DNA of 5,881 bases from Opitutaceae bacterium (GCA_031266495.1 JAISAX010000272.1:1-5881), one strand, 5' to 3'. Positions 1-5,585 are shown, numbered from the stretch's first letter. Notes: generated by a model from the letters alone, not told the origin. A program made the numbers and translations.

Positions 1-97
1 CAGTTACCAGGGCCGCCCACCCCGCGGGGGCGGTCACGCTGCCGGCGGGCCCCGGCGCTCCCGCGCCAATGGCCAATATCGTCCCCTCTCCCGCTCT

Positions 98-110
98 CCC
101 CCCCCCCCCC
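98..110. repeat. 13-base poly-C tract upstream of the regulator
   Basis: Thirteen consecutive C residues lie about 98 bases upstream of the ATG of the regulator gene, preceded by a CT-rich stretch. It is outside any supported coding region. Homopolymers of this length are prone to slippage in replication and to miscounting in sequencing, so the true length is uncertain. Confidence 0.9.
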
Positions 111-137
111 TCCGTTTCCATTGAAAACATCGACGAA

Positions 138-153
138 CCGGAAAATTTTCGGG
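138..153. promoter_or_regulatory. Palindrome with GAAAATTTTC core
   Basis: GAAAATTTTC (141-150) is a perfect 10-bp palindrome. With one mismatched pair it extends to CC...GG on both sides (138-153), so 14 of 16 positions are symmetric. It lies 54 bp upstream of the regulator ATG. Operators of GntR- and LacI-type proteins are short dyads, so this is one candidate site for autoregulation. The assignment rests only on symmetry and position. Confidence 0.3.
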
Positions 154-177
154 GAATGTGCATTTTTTTCTGGCCAA

Positions 178-193
178 TGGAATTTTTATTCCA
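178..193. promoter_or_regulatory. Dyad TGGAAT-N4-ATTCCA just before the regulator start
   Basis: TGGAAT (178-183) and ATTCCA (188-193) form a perfect 6-bp inverted repeat around TTTT. It ends 14 bases before the ATG at 208. Its position fits an operator overlapping the promoter or 5' leader of the regulator gene, which would allow autoregulation. In RNA it could also form a small hairpin close to the start codon. There is no identical copy upstream of the other three genes. Confidence 0.35.
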
Positions 194-207
194 GCTATGT
201 ATGACAA

Positions 208-1356
208 ATGAATCCCGTCAGCACCCAATCCGATCCGTCCGGCTCCAAGCTCGAAAGCGTGTACCGGATTTTTGAGGACAAGATTCTCGGCGGTGCCTGG
301 GCGATCGGGACGACGATCCCTTCCGAGATGGAGTTGACGGAAGCGTTCGGTTGCAGCCGCACCACGATCGGCAAGGCCATCGCCCGCCTGGCGCACGAGG
401 GACTGGTCGAGCGCCGCAAGCGCGCCGGCACCCGTGTCATAAAAAACACGATACAGAGGCAGGACGTCGCCGCGCCGGTGGAACTCGATGCCTTCGCCTT
501 CATTTACCCGAGCGAAAAACACGAAGGCATCTGGCGCACGGTGAAGGGCTTTCAGGACGCCTCGCAGGAGGCCGGGAGACGCGTAGTGCTGCTCAGTTCG
601 GGCGCGGATTTTCGCAAGGAGATCGAGTTTGTGTCGCGCCTCTCGGAGTTTGATGTGCGTGGAGCCGTTGTGTATCCATTGCTTTTATCGTCCGGGGAGC
701 AGGTGAGGTTTTCGCAGGCGTTGCTCGACGTGAAATTCCCGGTCGTGCTCGCCGAGGTCAACCTGCTCGGGCTGGAAAAACCGTCCGTGATTCTCGACGG
801 ATACCATGCCGGTTACACCATGACGCGGCACCTGCTGGAACGCGGCGCGAAGCGGATCGGATTTTTCGCCAACTACGCCCGCGTCCCGTCGGTGCGTGAT
901 CGTTATCTCGGATACCGCGCCGCGCTGGAGGAGGCCGGCCTGCCGGTCCGCGACGAGCATGTGATGCTGGAAACCGCGATGAATCCGGATTTCAAGGATC
1001 CGTTGGCCGAGTCCGCACATTTGGCCGACCGCTACCTCGACCGTTGCGGCACCGGGGATGCTTCCTCGACGGTGGACGGCGTGGTGTGTGTGAACGATTT
1101 CCTTGCCCGCGGTCTTGCCCGCGTGGCCGCCACCCGTCGCATCGCGATCCCGAAAAAACTGAAAATCACCGGCATGGAGGATCTGATGCTGGCAACCAGC
1201 GAAGGAGAACTGCCGCTGACGACCTACCGCGTGCCCTTTGAGAACATGGGGGCGACAGCGTTTGCCGTCCTCGCCCGCCTCCTCAAGGACGGCCCCGCCG
1301 CCGTCCCGCTGGAAAACCAGGTCCGCGGCGAACTGGTGACGCGCAAGTCAACCTGA
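208..1356 (+). CDS. GntR/LacI chimeric transcriptional regulator (AraR-like architecture)
   Basis: Predicted cytoplasmic sugar-responsive DNA-binding regulator of 382 residues. Residues about 14-80 form a GntR-type winged helix: IPSEMELTEAFGCSRTTIGK carries the turn and recognition helix (about 37-56), followed by ARLAHEGLVERR and the wing GTRV (74-77). Residues about 95-380 look like the periplasmic-binding-protein fold of LacI-family sensors: VILDGYHAGYTMTRHLLERG (194-213), then RIGFF, then RDRYLGYRAALEEAGL (230-245), and VVCVNDFLARG (292-302). This GntR head plus LacI-type sensor is the architecture of Bacillus AraR, which binds L-arabinose. The nearby arabinofuranosidase makes arabinose or arabino-oligosaccharide a reasonable ligand, but that is inference. 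The ATG at 208 is chosen because the ATG at 197 hits a stop after four codons and the ATG at 201 is in another frame. No Shine-Dalgarno is visible. The sensor lacks any membrane segment. Orthology to AraR itself is unproven, so no symbol is given. Confidence 0.92.
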   Translation: MNPVSTQSDPSGSKLESVYRIFEDKILGGAWAIGTTIPSEMELTEAFGCSRTTIGKAIARLAHEGLVERRKRAGTRVIKNTIQRQDVAAPVELDAFAFIYPSEKHEGIWRTVKGFQDASQEAGRRVVLLSSGADFRKEIEFVSRLSEFDVRGAVVYPLLLSSGEQVRFSQALLDVKFPVVLAEVNLLGLEKPSVILDGYHAGYTMTRHLLERGAKRIGFFANYARVPSVRDRYLGYRAALEEAGLPVRDEHVMLETAMNPDFKDPLAESAHLADRYLDRCGTGDASSTVDGVVCVNDFLARGLARVAATRRIAIPKKLKITGMEDLMLATSEGELPLTTYRVPFENMGATAFAVLARLLKDGPAAVPLENQVRGELVTRKST

Positions 1357-1380
1357 TTCCGCGCCTTTTTCATCCGCCTT

Positions 1381-1398
1381 CCCTTGGGATCCCAAGGG
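1381..1398. promoter_or_regulatory. 18-bp perfect palindrome between regulator and PEP-CTERM gene
   Basis: CCCTTGGGATCCCAAGGG is a perfect 18-bp palindrome, 24 bases after the regulator stop and 32 bases before the first ATG of the next gene. As RNA it could form a 7-bp stem with a GATC loop, but no T run follows on either strand, which argues against a simple intrinsic terminator. A dimeric-repressor operator for the downstream gene is the more attractive reading. There is no functional evidence for either. Confidence 0.45.
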
Positions 1399-1430
1399 CA
1401 ACAACACCGAAAACATCACCATCCATTGTT

Positions 1431-2168
1431 ATGAAGCCCTCCACACGCACCATAAAATCAGACCGCCTATTCCCAAAACTCACGCGCATATCCACCATGC
1501 TCCGGATTCTGCTGCTGTTACCTGCGATGAGCGCCGTCGCCAAGGCCGACGTGCTGTTCGGCAATTACTCGCTCGCCGCATCCCCGGCGGAGATGGAAGT
1601 ATCAAACAGCTCGATTACGGGAGGCTCATCGGGCTTCGGCAAAGCCATCTGCTTTACCGTTGGCGACAACGCGTTGGACATCCAGAGCATCACCTTGCAT
1701 CTGGTCGTAAACACCAGCAACAGCACGGCGGTGCCCACCGTGACGATCTGGACAATCTCGTCCAGTGGCACGTTGGAATCCCGGTATGCGACGTTTGTCA
1801 CTCCTGCCATTACTACACCGAGTGGCTCTTGGCAAAACATCGTCTTCACCGCATCGGGCAGCGTTTCCCTGTCGGCGGCCACCTCCTATGCCCTGGTTGT
1901 CACCAATAGCGATTCGGCCTCGACCACGATCTACTGGGGGGCAGCCGCCACCAACAATACCACGTTGCTCCCCACCGGGGTTGGCGCCACCTACCTGAAC
2001 ATGCGTGAGGGCACGGGAGCACCGACTGGCTGGAACAGCGCCGCCGTGAAATACAATGGGGTCCAGATAGACGGGACCATCGTGTCCCAGGTTCCCGAAC
2101 CGGCGAGCATCGCGTTGCTGCTCGGCGCCGCCGGGCTCGCCGCGGTTGCCTGCCTGCGTTACAAGTAA
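1431..2168 (+). CDS. PEP-CTERM sorting domain-containing exported protein
   Basis: Predicted exported protein of 245 residues. The N-terminus is a signal peptide: a basic n-region, the hydrophobic stretch MLRILLLLPAMSAV (23-36) and a likely signal peptidase site after AKA (37-39). The C-terminus is a textbook PEP-CTERM signal: VPEP at 221-224, a hydrophobic helix (ASIALLLGAAGLAAVACL) and a short basic tail, RYK. Such tails are recognised and cleaved by exosortase (EpsH/XrtA-type) systems, releasing proteins to the surface or an extracellular matrix. The Ser/Thr/Ala-rich middle (about 45-210) looks like a beta-sandwich of the kind found in 'choice-of-anchor' PEP-CTERM proteins: alternating strands, SVSLSAATSYALVVTN (about 147-162), then YWGAAATN. 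No catalytic motif is seen. The ATG at 1497 is an equally possible start, giving a more compact signal peptide of 17 residues; neither start has a Shine-Dalgarno. No exosortase gene is in the window. Possible roles are adhesion or matrix binding; the function is unknown. Confidence 0.88.
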   Translation: MKPSTRTIKSDRLFPKLTRISTMLRILLLLPAMSAVAKADVLFGNYSLAASPAEMEVSNSSITGGSSGFGKAICFTVGDNALDIQSITLHLVVNTSNSTAVPTVTIWTISSSGTLESRYATFVTPAITTPSGSWQNIVFTASGSVSLSAATSYALVVTNSDSASTTIYWGAAATNNTTLLPTGVGATYLNMREGTGAPTGWNSAAVKYNGVQIDGTIVSQVPEPASIALLLGAAGLAAVACLRYK

Positions 2169-2190
2169 TCGCGCCAACCACAACCCCTGT

Positions 2191-2226
2191 TCCGGCATTC
2201 CTGCTCCCCTTGCCCGAAATGCCGGA
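2191..2226 (+). terminator. Hairpin between PEP-CTERM and pseudopilin genes
   Basis: TCCGGCATT (2191-2199) and AATGCCGGA (2218-2226) form a perfect 9-bp inverted repeat around an 18-base loop. It starts 23 bases after the stop codon of the PEP-CTERM gene. A C-rich run, not a T run, follows, so it would be a weak or factor-dependent terminator at best. It could instead protect the 3' end of the upstream message or control read-through into the pseudopilin gene, whose ATG is 18 bases further on. Confidence 0.4.
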
Positions 2227-2244
2227 GCCCCCCCTCCTCATAAA

Positions 2245-2928
2245 ATGACACACCTCCGCCAAAATCGTATCCAAAAACCAGTGGCTCAAGCGTTCACCCT
2301 GATCGAGCTGCTCACCGTCATTGCCATCATTGGCATCCTCGCGGCGATCATCATCCCCGTCACCGGACGCGTCCGCGCCAGCGCCCGCACTACCAAATGC
2401 CTTTCCAGCCTGCGCCAGATCGGCGTGGCGTCCCAGGCCTACGCTGCGGAGAACAAAGACCGGATTACCCCGGGTTTTTATCCCACTGATAACTCCGATC
2501 CCCTGTCGCTTTATACCTTTGTGGGTATTCTTGCTCCCTACACAGGTTGGCAAAATCCCTCGGCTTCGGATACCGCCTTCGCTTCGCTTGCGGTCATTCC
2601 CTCCATCTTTTTCTGCCCGGAGCGCCAGGACCAGTGGGGTTACTCACTCAAGTTGGAGTATTTGTCCTGGCCGGGAGGCTCATGGGCCAAGGGCTGGAAG
2701 ACACTCGGCCAGGCGACCCATGCTTCCCGGACGGTGTTTATCACCGAGAGCACGCTTCAGGATGGCAACAAATGGCGGCCGTTTGTAATGTGGAATGCAT
2801 CAAGCGGCTGGCCCACGCCTGATTACCGCCATCCCGGCGATGTCGCCAATACCCTTTGGCTCGACGGCCATGTCAGCGCCGAAAAAGAGAGCCGACTGGG
2901 CGACGAAACCTGCTGGAAACTCGACTGA
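2245..2928 (+). CDS. Prepilin-type N-terminal cleavage/methylation domain protein (pseudopilin-like)
   Basis: Predicted type II/IV pseudopilin-like protein of 227 residues. A short basic leader (1-16) precedes the class III signal AFTLIELLTVIAIIGIL; prepilin peptidase (PilD type) would cut between A16 and F17, and the conserved Glu is at +5 (E21). The hydrophobic helix runs to about residue 39. The -1 residue is Ala, not the usual Gly. CLSSLRQIGVASQAYAAENK (52-71) matches the region after the helix in the large Verrucomicrobiota/Planctomycetota pseudopilin family, and YRHPGDVANTLWLDGHV (194-210) resembles its C-terminal H-X9-DG motif, here with ten residues between H196 and D207. Cysteines at 52, 124 and 223 may form a disulfide outside the membrane. 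An upstream in-frame ATG at 2146 would overlap the preceding gene and put 33 non-leader residues in front, so the ATG at 2245 is preferred. No pilus assembly genes are nearby. Family members commonly sit beside carbohydrate-degradation genes; their function is unknown. Confidence 0.9.
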   Translation: MTHLRQNRIQKPVAQAFTLIELLTVIAIIGILAAIIIPVTGRVRASARTTKCLSSLRQIGVASQAYAAENKDRITPGFYPTDNSDPLSLYTFVGILAPYTGWQNPSASDTAFASLAVIPSIFFCPERQDQWGYSLKLEYLSWPGGSWAKGWKTLGQATHASRTVFITESTLQDGNKWRPFVMWNASSGWPTPDYRHPGDVANTLWLDGHVSAEKESRLGDETCWKLD

Positions 2929-2986
2929 GCAAAAAAACGCTCCGACCAACCGGGCATCGGCAACCCCGTCCCGGTTCACGATCACT

Positions 2987-3008
2987 TATAAATACCTGTT
3001 GTCCACAA
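2987..3008 (+). promoter_or_regulatory. Candidate promoter -10 box and operator-like dyad for the GH51 gene
   Basis: The 120-bp gap before the enzyme gene contains TATAAAT (2987-2993), a good match to a bacterial -10 box in otherwise GC-rich DNA. No good -35 hexamer is visible 16-18 bp upstream. If the box is used, transcription would start near 2999, exactly where the dyad TTGT-CC-ACAA (2999-3008) lies. A repressor bound there would block initiation, so this is a plausible target of the upstream GntR/LacI-type regulator. The dyad is short and is not repeated at the regulator promoter. Confidence 0.35.
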
Positions 3009-3010
3009 GC

Positions 3011-3032
3011 GGCAGAGCAAACGTTGCTTGCC
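3011..3032 (+). promoter_or_regulatory. Hairpin in the 5' leader of the GH51 gene
   Basis: GGCA(G)AGCAA (3011-3020) pairs with TTGCTTGCC (3024-3032) around an ACG loop: nine base pairs with one bulged G. It ends 16 bases before the ATG at 3049, so it would occupy the leader RNA just upstream of the ribosome-binding area. The centre is AACGTT, so on DNA it could also be read as a LacI-type site with a central CG, although the flanks are not symmetric in that register. Confidence 0.3.
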
Positions 3033-3048
3033 CCGCCCCTCAATTCCC

Positions 3049-5166
3049 ATGCCTGCAAAAACCATACAGACCATAACGCTGAAATCATCCCTGACAGTCC
3101 TGCCGTTGCTGGCCGGAAGCCTGTGGGCGCCTGCCGTGACGGGAGCCGAAATAAATCCGGAGACCGATGCCCGCATCGTCATCCGGGCCGACCAACCCGG
3201 ACGCCCCGTCAACCGCCTCATCCTCGGTCACAACATCGAGGCCGCCGACAGCGCAGGGATCTTCGGGACGCGCCACTCCCCGTCCAACGACGGCCAGGGC
3301 TTCTGGAACCCGCAAAACCGCTCCTCCGTCGCCGTCGTGGTCGAACAGGCCAAGGCCATCGGAATGGGCGCGCTGCGCTACCCCGGCGGCTGCCTCGTCC
3401 ATAATTTCAACTGGAAGGCGGCGGTCGGCCCTCTGGAGTCGCGGCCCGATTTCCAGTTCGGCATCGACGAGTGGATAAAATTGTGCCGCGAACTCGACGC
3501 CGAGCCTGTATTCACCGTGAGCGACTATTACGGCACCGCCGAGGAGGCGGCCGAACTGGTGGAATACCTCAACGCCCCCGCCACCCCCGAGCACCCCTGG
3601 GCCATGAAGCGCGCCGCCTGGGGAAACCCGGAACCCTACGGAGTCAAATGGTTCGAGCTAGGCAACGAGACCGACCACGGCACCCACCAGATGAAGCCAT
3701 TCCGCAAATGGACCCCCGCCGAATACGTATCGTGGGCTAGTGAATACGCCGACAAAATGCGCGCGGTTGACCCCTCCATCAAACTTGGCACGACCACTGT
3801 CCCCGGCGATGGCACCAACGTGGAATGCGAGTGGAACCAGGCGGTGTATCGCGATGCCGCGCCCTTTTCCGACTTCATCATCGTTCACTTCTACGCACCG
3901 AAAATCCCCGGCGAGATTCCTGGGGCGCAGGCGCGGGCGGTGAACCACTCCGTCCTGGCGGCCCCCGACCAGCTTCGGTATCGTCTGCGAGAATACCGCG
4001 AAGCCGTCCTTGCGGCTTCCGGCAGAGACCTTCCCCTGGCGGTCACCGAGTATAACGTGTCGGCACCCCGCGTAACCAACCCCGTGCCCTATCGGTTCAG
4101 CTTTGCGGCGGCGCTCTTTTCGGTGGACTTCATGCGCTCCTGCCTGGAGCCGGACAGCGGTGTTGTTATGGCCAACTACTGGCACTTCATCAATGGCTGG
4201 TGGGGGATGCTCCAGACCGAAAACGGAGGGAAAACGATCCATGAGCGGGCCGCTTTCCCCGTTTTCCGGCTTTTCGGCCAGAATCTGGGGCCAACTCTGC
4301 TGACCACCGAAAATCATGTCCCGCTCGGAGAGTTCCCAGGGATCGCGGGCGGGCTGGCCCGTGCCTTCGGGCAAGGCACCGAGCGCCGCCTTGGAGAGTC
4401 TTTGGGGAAAATACACCTCCCTGCCCGTTTCCCCGCCGCGCCTGTTGCCGGTACCGCCTACACCATCACCGCAGCACCCGATCAGCAGGGCCTTGTTGTC
4501 GAATTCGATCACCATGCGGGCGACGCCTATCCCAACTTGTTCCGACTCCCCACCCCGCCGTCAGCCCAGGCGCGGGGTGTCGCCTGGCACGTCTCGTTTG
4601 AAGCGCGCATGGAAAGCAAGGACCGCACCGCGCCCGCCTCCTTCGGCACGTTCGGGCTCGGGCTGGCGGACGGACGCGGCTGGGACGCCACCGCCTCCGC
4701 CGTCGCCATCACCGGCGCGGAGCGAAGCACCGGCGGATGGATTTCGGTCAGCAACGTTTATAACGGCTTGGCCGATGCGAGCGAAGTGCAGGTCATTGCC
4801 CGTTTCGAGACGGGCAAAGCCTTCACCGGGCGCCTGGAAATGCGCAACCTGCGTATAGAGGCCCACGCCCGCGAATCCTTCCCGGCGTATCCGCTTTTAA
4901 CGACAACCGCGTCAATTTCGGAAGACGGTCGTACCCTGCGCCTGATCGTGTTCAACAAAAGCCTCGACCGGAAAATCCCCGCCGTGATTTCGCCGAAAGG
5001 GTTCGCCGCGGCGACCGCCTCCTACGCGGAACTGACCGACGACCTGCTTTCCATCGTCGCGGCGAAGGAAAAGCACGGCGAGGCGGCGCTTACGGCGGAT
5101 GGCTCGCTGCGCCACGAATTTCCTCCCGCCTCGGTCACAGGCATCACGCTCCAGCGGCGGCAATAG
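3049..5166 (+). CDS. Secreted GH51-type alpha-L-arabinofuranosidase with extra jelly-roll-like module
   Basis: Predicted exported glycoside hydrolase of 705 residues, likely removing alpha-L-arabinofuranosyl side chains from arabinoxylan or arabinan. A signal peptide (1 to about 33) has K4/K12, a hydrophobic core LTVLPLLAGSLWAPAV and a likely cut after TGA. The barrel shows clan GH-A/GH51 hallmarks in order: LRYPGGCLVHNFNWKAAVGP (109-128); the acid/base motif WFELGNE with N206-E207; DFIIVHFYAP around H280; and the candidate nucleophile E334 in LAVTEYN. The 127-residue spacing between the two glutamates fits retaining GH51 enzymes. After the barrel, residues about 425-612 form an insert with WHVSFEARMESKD and a strand-rich end GRLEMRNLRIEA, resembling a carbohydrate-binding beta-sandwich. 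The tail (614-705: TASISEDGRTLRLIVFNKS ... FPPASVTGITLQ) matches the usual arabinofuranosidase C-terminal beta-domain. The ATG at 3049 is preferred over a TTG at 3028 because it starts directly on the signal peptide. Substrate specificity cannot be fixed from sequence; another clan GH-A activity is possible. Confidence 0.85.
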   Translation: MPAKTIQTITLKSSLTVLPLLAGSLWAPAVTGAEINPETDARIVIRADQPGRPVNRLILGHNIEAADSAGIFGTRHSPSNDGQGFWNPQNRSSVAVVVEQAKAIGMGALRYPGGCLVHNFNWKAAVGPLESRPDFQFGIDEWIKLCRELDAEPVFTVSDYYGTAEEAAELVEYLNAPATPEHPWAMKRAAWGNPEPYGVKWFELGNETDHGTHQMKPFRKWTPAEYVSWASEYADKMRAVDPSIKLGTTTVPGDGTNVECEWNQAVYRDAAPFSDFIIVHFYAPKIPGEIPGAQARAVNHSVLAAPDQLRYRLREYREAVLAASGRDLPLAVTEYNVSAPRVTNPVPYRFSFAAALFSVDFMRSCLEPDSGVVMANYWHFINGWWGMLQTENGGKTIHERAAFPVFRLFGQNLGPTLLTTENHVPLGEFPGIAGGLARAFGQGTERRLGESLGKIHLPARFPAAPVAGTAYTITAAPDQQGLVVEFDHHAGDAYPNLFRLPTPPSAQARGVAWHVSFEARMESKDRTAPASFGTFGLGLADGRGWDATASAVAITGAERSTGGWISVSNVYNGLADASEVQVIARFETGKAFTGRLEMRNLRIEAHARESFPAYPLLTTTASISEDGRTLRLIVFNKSLDRKIPAVISPKGFAAATASYAELTDDLLSIVAAKEKHGEAALTADGSLRHEFPPASVTGITLQRRQ

Positions 5167-5235
5167 CGACGTTTCGGCATACTTACTGCGCCCGCCAGAC
5201 CGGGGCCGCCAATAAACGGTCCCGGAATCCCGGTT
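5167..5235. other. Intergenic segment after the GH51 gene
   Basis: No gene is supported between the stop of the enzyme gene and the point near 5236 where the minus-strand kinase-like remnant becomes recognisable. Composition is GC-rich. GACCG (5198-5202) can pair with CGGTC (5217-5221). This is the likely site of the deletion or rearrangement that removed the rest of the remnant. Confidence 0.5.
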
Positions 5236-5239
5236 CCGG
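5222..5239 (+). terminator. Possible weak terminator hairpin downstream of GH51 gene
   Basis: CCGGAA (5222-5227) pairs with TTCCGG (5234-5239) around a six-base loop, 55 bases after the enzyme stop codon. No T run follows, so intrinsic termination is doubtful. It overlaps the truncated end of the minus-strand remnant, and the symmetry may be chance in GC-rich DNA. Confidence 0.2.
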
Positions 5240-5466
5240 AGTGCCAGCCGCTCCAGATAATCAAGCGGTGTGGCAATAGCACCTTCATCCCGAAGACAAT
5301 GTCCGAAGCGACCATCGAAAGTCACTTTCACCGCCACATGGTCTTCCGCGTCGAAGTAGGTCGAATGCTCCGCCCCGGAACCTACAAAGACGGATTCGAG
5401 AATGTGTTTGGGGATGCGAAACGACGAGCCAGGCAGCCACGCTTCAAGTTCCTTGATTTGCTGCTC
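5236..5466 (-). pseudogene. Truncated remnant of a polyvalent-protein kinase-like gene
   Basis: On the minus strand about 77 codons read as a plausible conserved protein: EQQIKELEAWLP, then VFVGSGAEHSTYFDAEDHVA (about 5400-5341), then VKVTFDGRFGHCLRDEG, and TPLDYLERLALRN (about 5274-5236). The glycine-rich turn with GAEH, the V-K pair expected of an ATP-binding lysine, and TP-x-YLERLA-x-N resemble the start of the serine/threonine/tyrosine kinase-like domain found in polyvalent proteins of phages and mobile elements. The resemblance ends abruptly after LALRN: the FGDD-type continuation usual in the family and all catalytic-loop residues are missing. The open frame simply runs on into the antisense of the GH51 gene. 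There is no credible start codon directly upstream in this frame. I read it as a decayed 5' fragment. The family call comes from memory of the motif and needs a profile search. Confidence 0.45.
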
Positions 5467-5585
5467 CCGGCCAGGACAGCCGCCGGTTGCACGCGTGCGA
5501 CCTCCAGGGAAATTGGCCGCTGTCTGCGGCGGGATTCCTGGATAAAGGCGACGTATGCCGGGTGCCATGTGGGAAGACCTTTCAT
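5466..5585 (-). pseudogene. Possible frameshifted N-terminal part of the kinase-like remnant
   Basis: Upstream of the kinase-like remnant (minus strand) the better coding-like sequence is in a different frame, from an ATG at 5585: MKGLPTWHPAYVAFIQESRR ... PISLEVARVQPAAVLAG, reaching 5466 exactly where the EQQIKELEAWLP segment begins. Third codon positions in this frame are richer in G/C than in the frame continuous with the remnant. A one-base shift near 5466 would join the two. I do not recognise the segment, and it could be non-coding. Confidence 0.22.

Larger units (their letters stand above)
1..207. other. Upstream intergenic region, no gene supported
   Basis: No coding region is supported here. 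The first 60 bases are very GC-rich and contain two dyads: CCGCCC (13-18) pairs with GGGCGG (28-33), and GCCGG (41-45) pairs with CCGGC (52-56). They could be the remains of a terminator of a gene outside the window, but neither has a T run on either strand. The composition then switches from C-rich (81-112) to A/T-rich (141-200), as expected of a promoter zone for the regulator starting at 208. The sequence GGCCAAT occurs at 71-77 and again at 172-178. Confidence 0.6.

Noticed and set aside
34..522. Minus-strand open frame of 162 codons over the regulator start
   Set aside because: It runs antisense to the well-supported winged-helix region, and its low-complexity Arg/Gly-rich translation has no recognisable motif; it is a shadow of GC-rich coding DNA.
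1356..1400. Intrinsic terminator after the regulator
   Set aside because: The palindrome at 1381-1398 is not followed by a T run on either strand; the T run at 1366-1370 comes before the dyad.
2146..2244. ATG at 2146 as the start of the pseudopilin gene
   Set aside because: It overlaps the end of the PEP-CTERM gene and adds 33 Pro/Ala/Asn-rich residues before a prepilin leader that should be short and basic.
1626..2553. Two long minus-strand open frames (1626-2198 and 1900-2553) across the PEP-CTERM and pseudopilin genes
   Set aside because: Both are antisense to genes with clear signal, sorting and pilin motifs; the translations show no domain and are rich in Arg/Gly/Cys, typical of shadow frames.
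3028..3048. TTG at 3028 as the start of the GH51 gene
   Set aside because: The ATG at 3049 begins directly on a normal signal peptide, whereas the TTG adds seven residues and lies inside the predicted leader hairpin.
3085..4515. Minus-strand open frames 3085-3594 and 3658-4515 inside the GH51 gene
   Set aside because: They lie antisense to the catalytic barrel including both catalytic glutamate motifs; no independent motif is visible.
4912..5235. Left part of the minus-strand frame that carries the kinase-like remnant
   Set aside because: After LALRN the translation loses any family resemblance and runs antisense through the C-terminal domain of the GH51 gene; only 5236-5466 is supportable.
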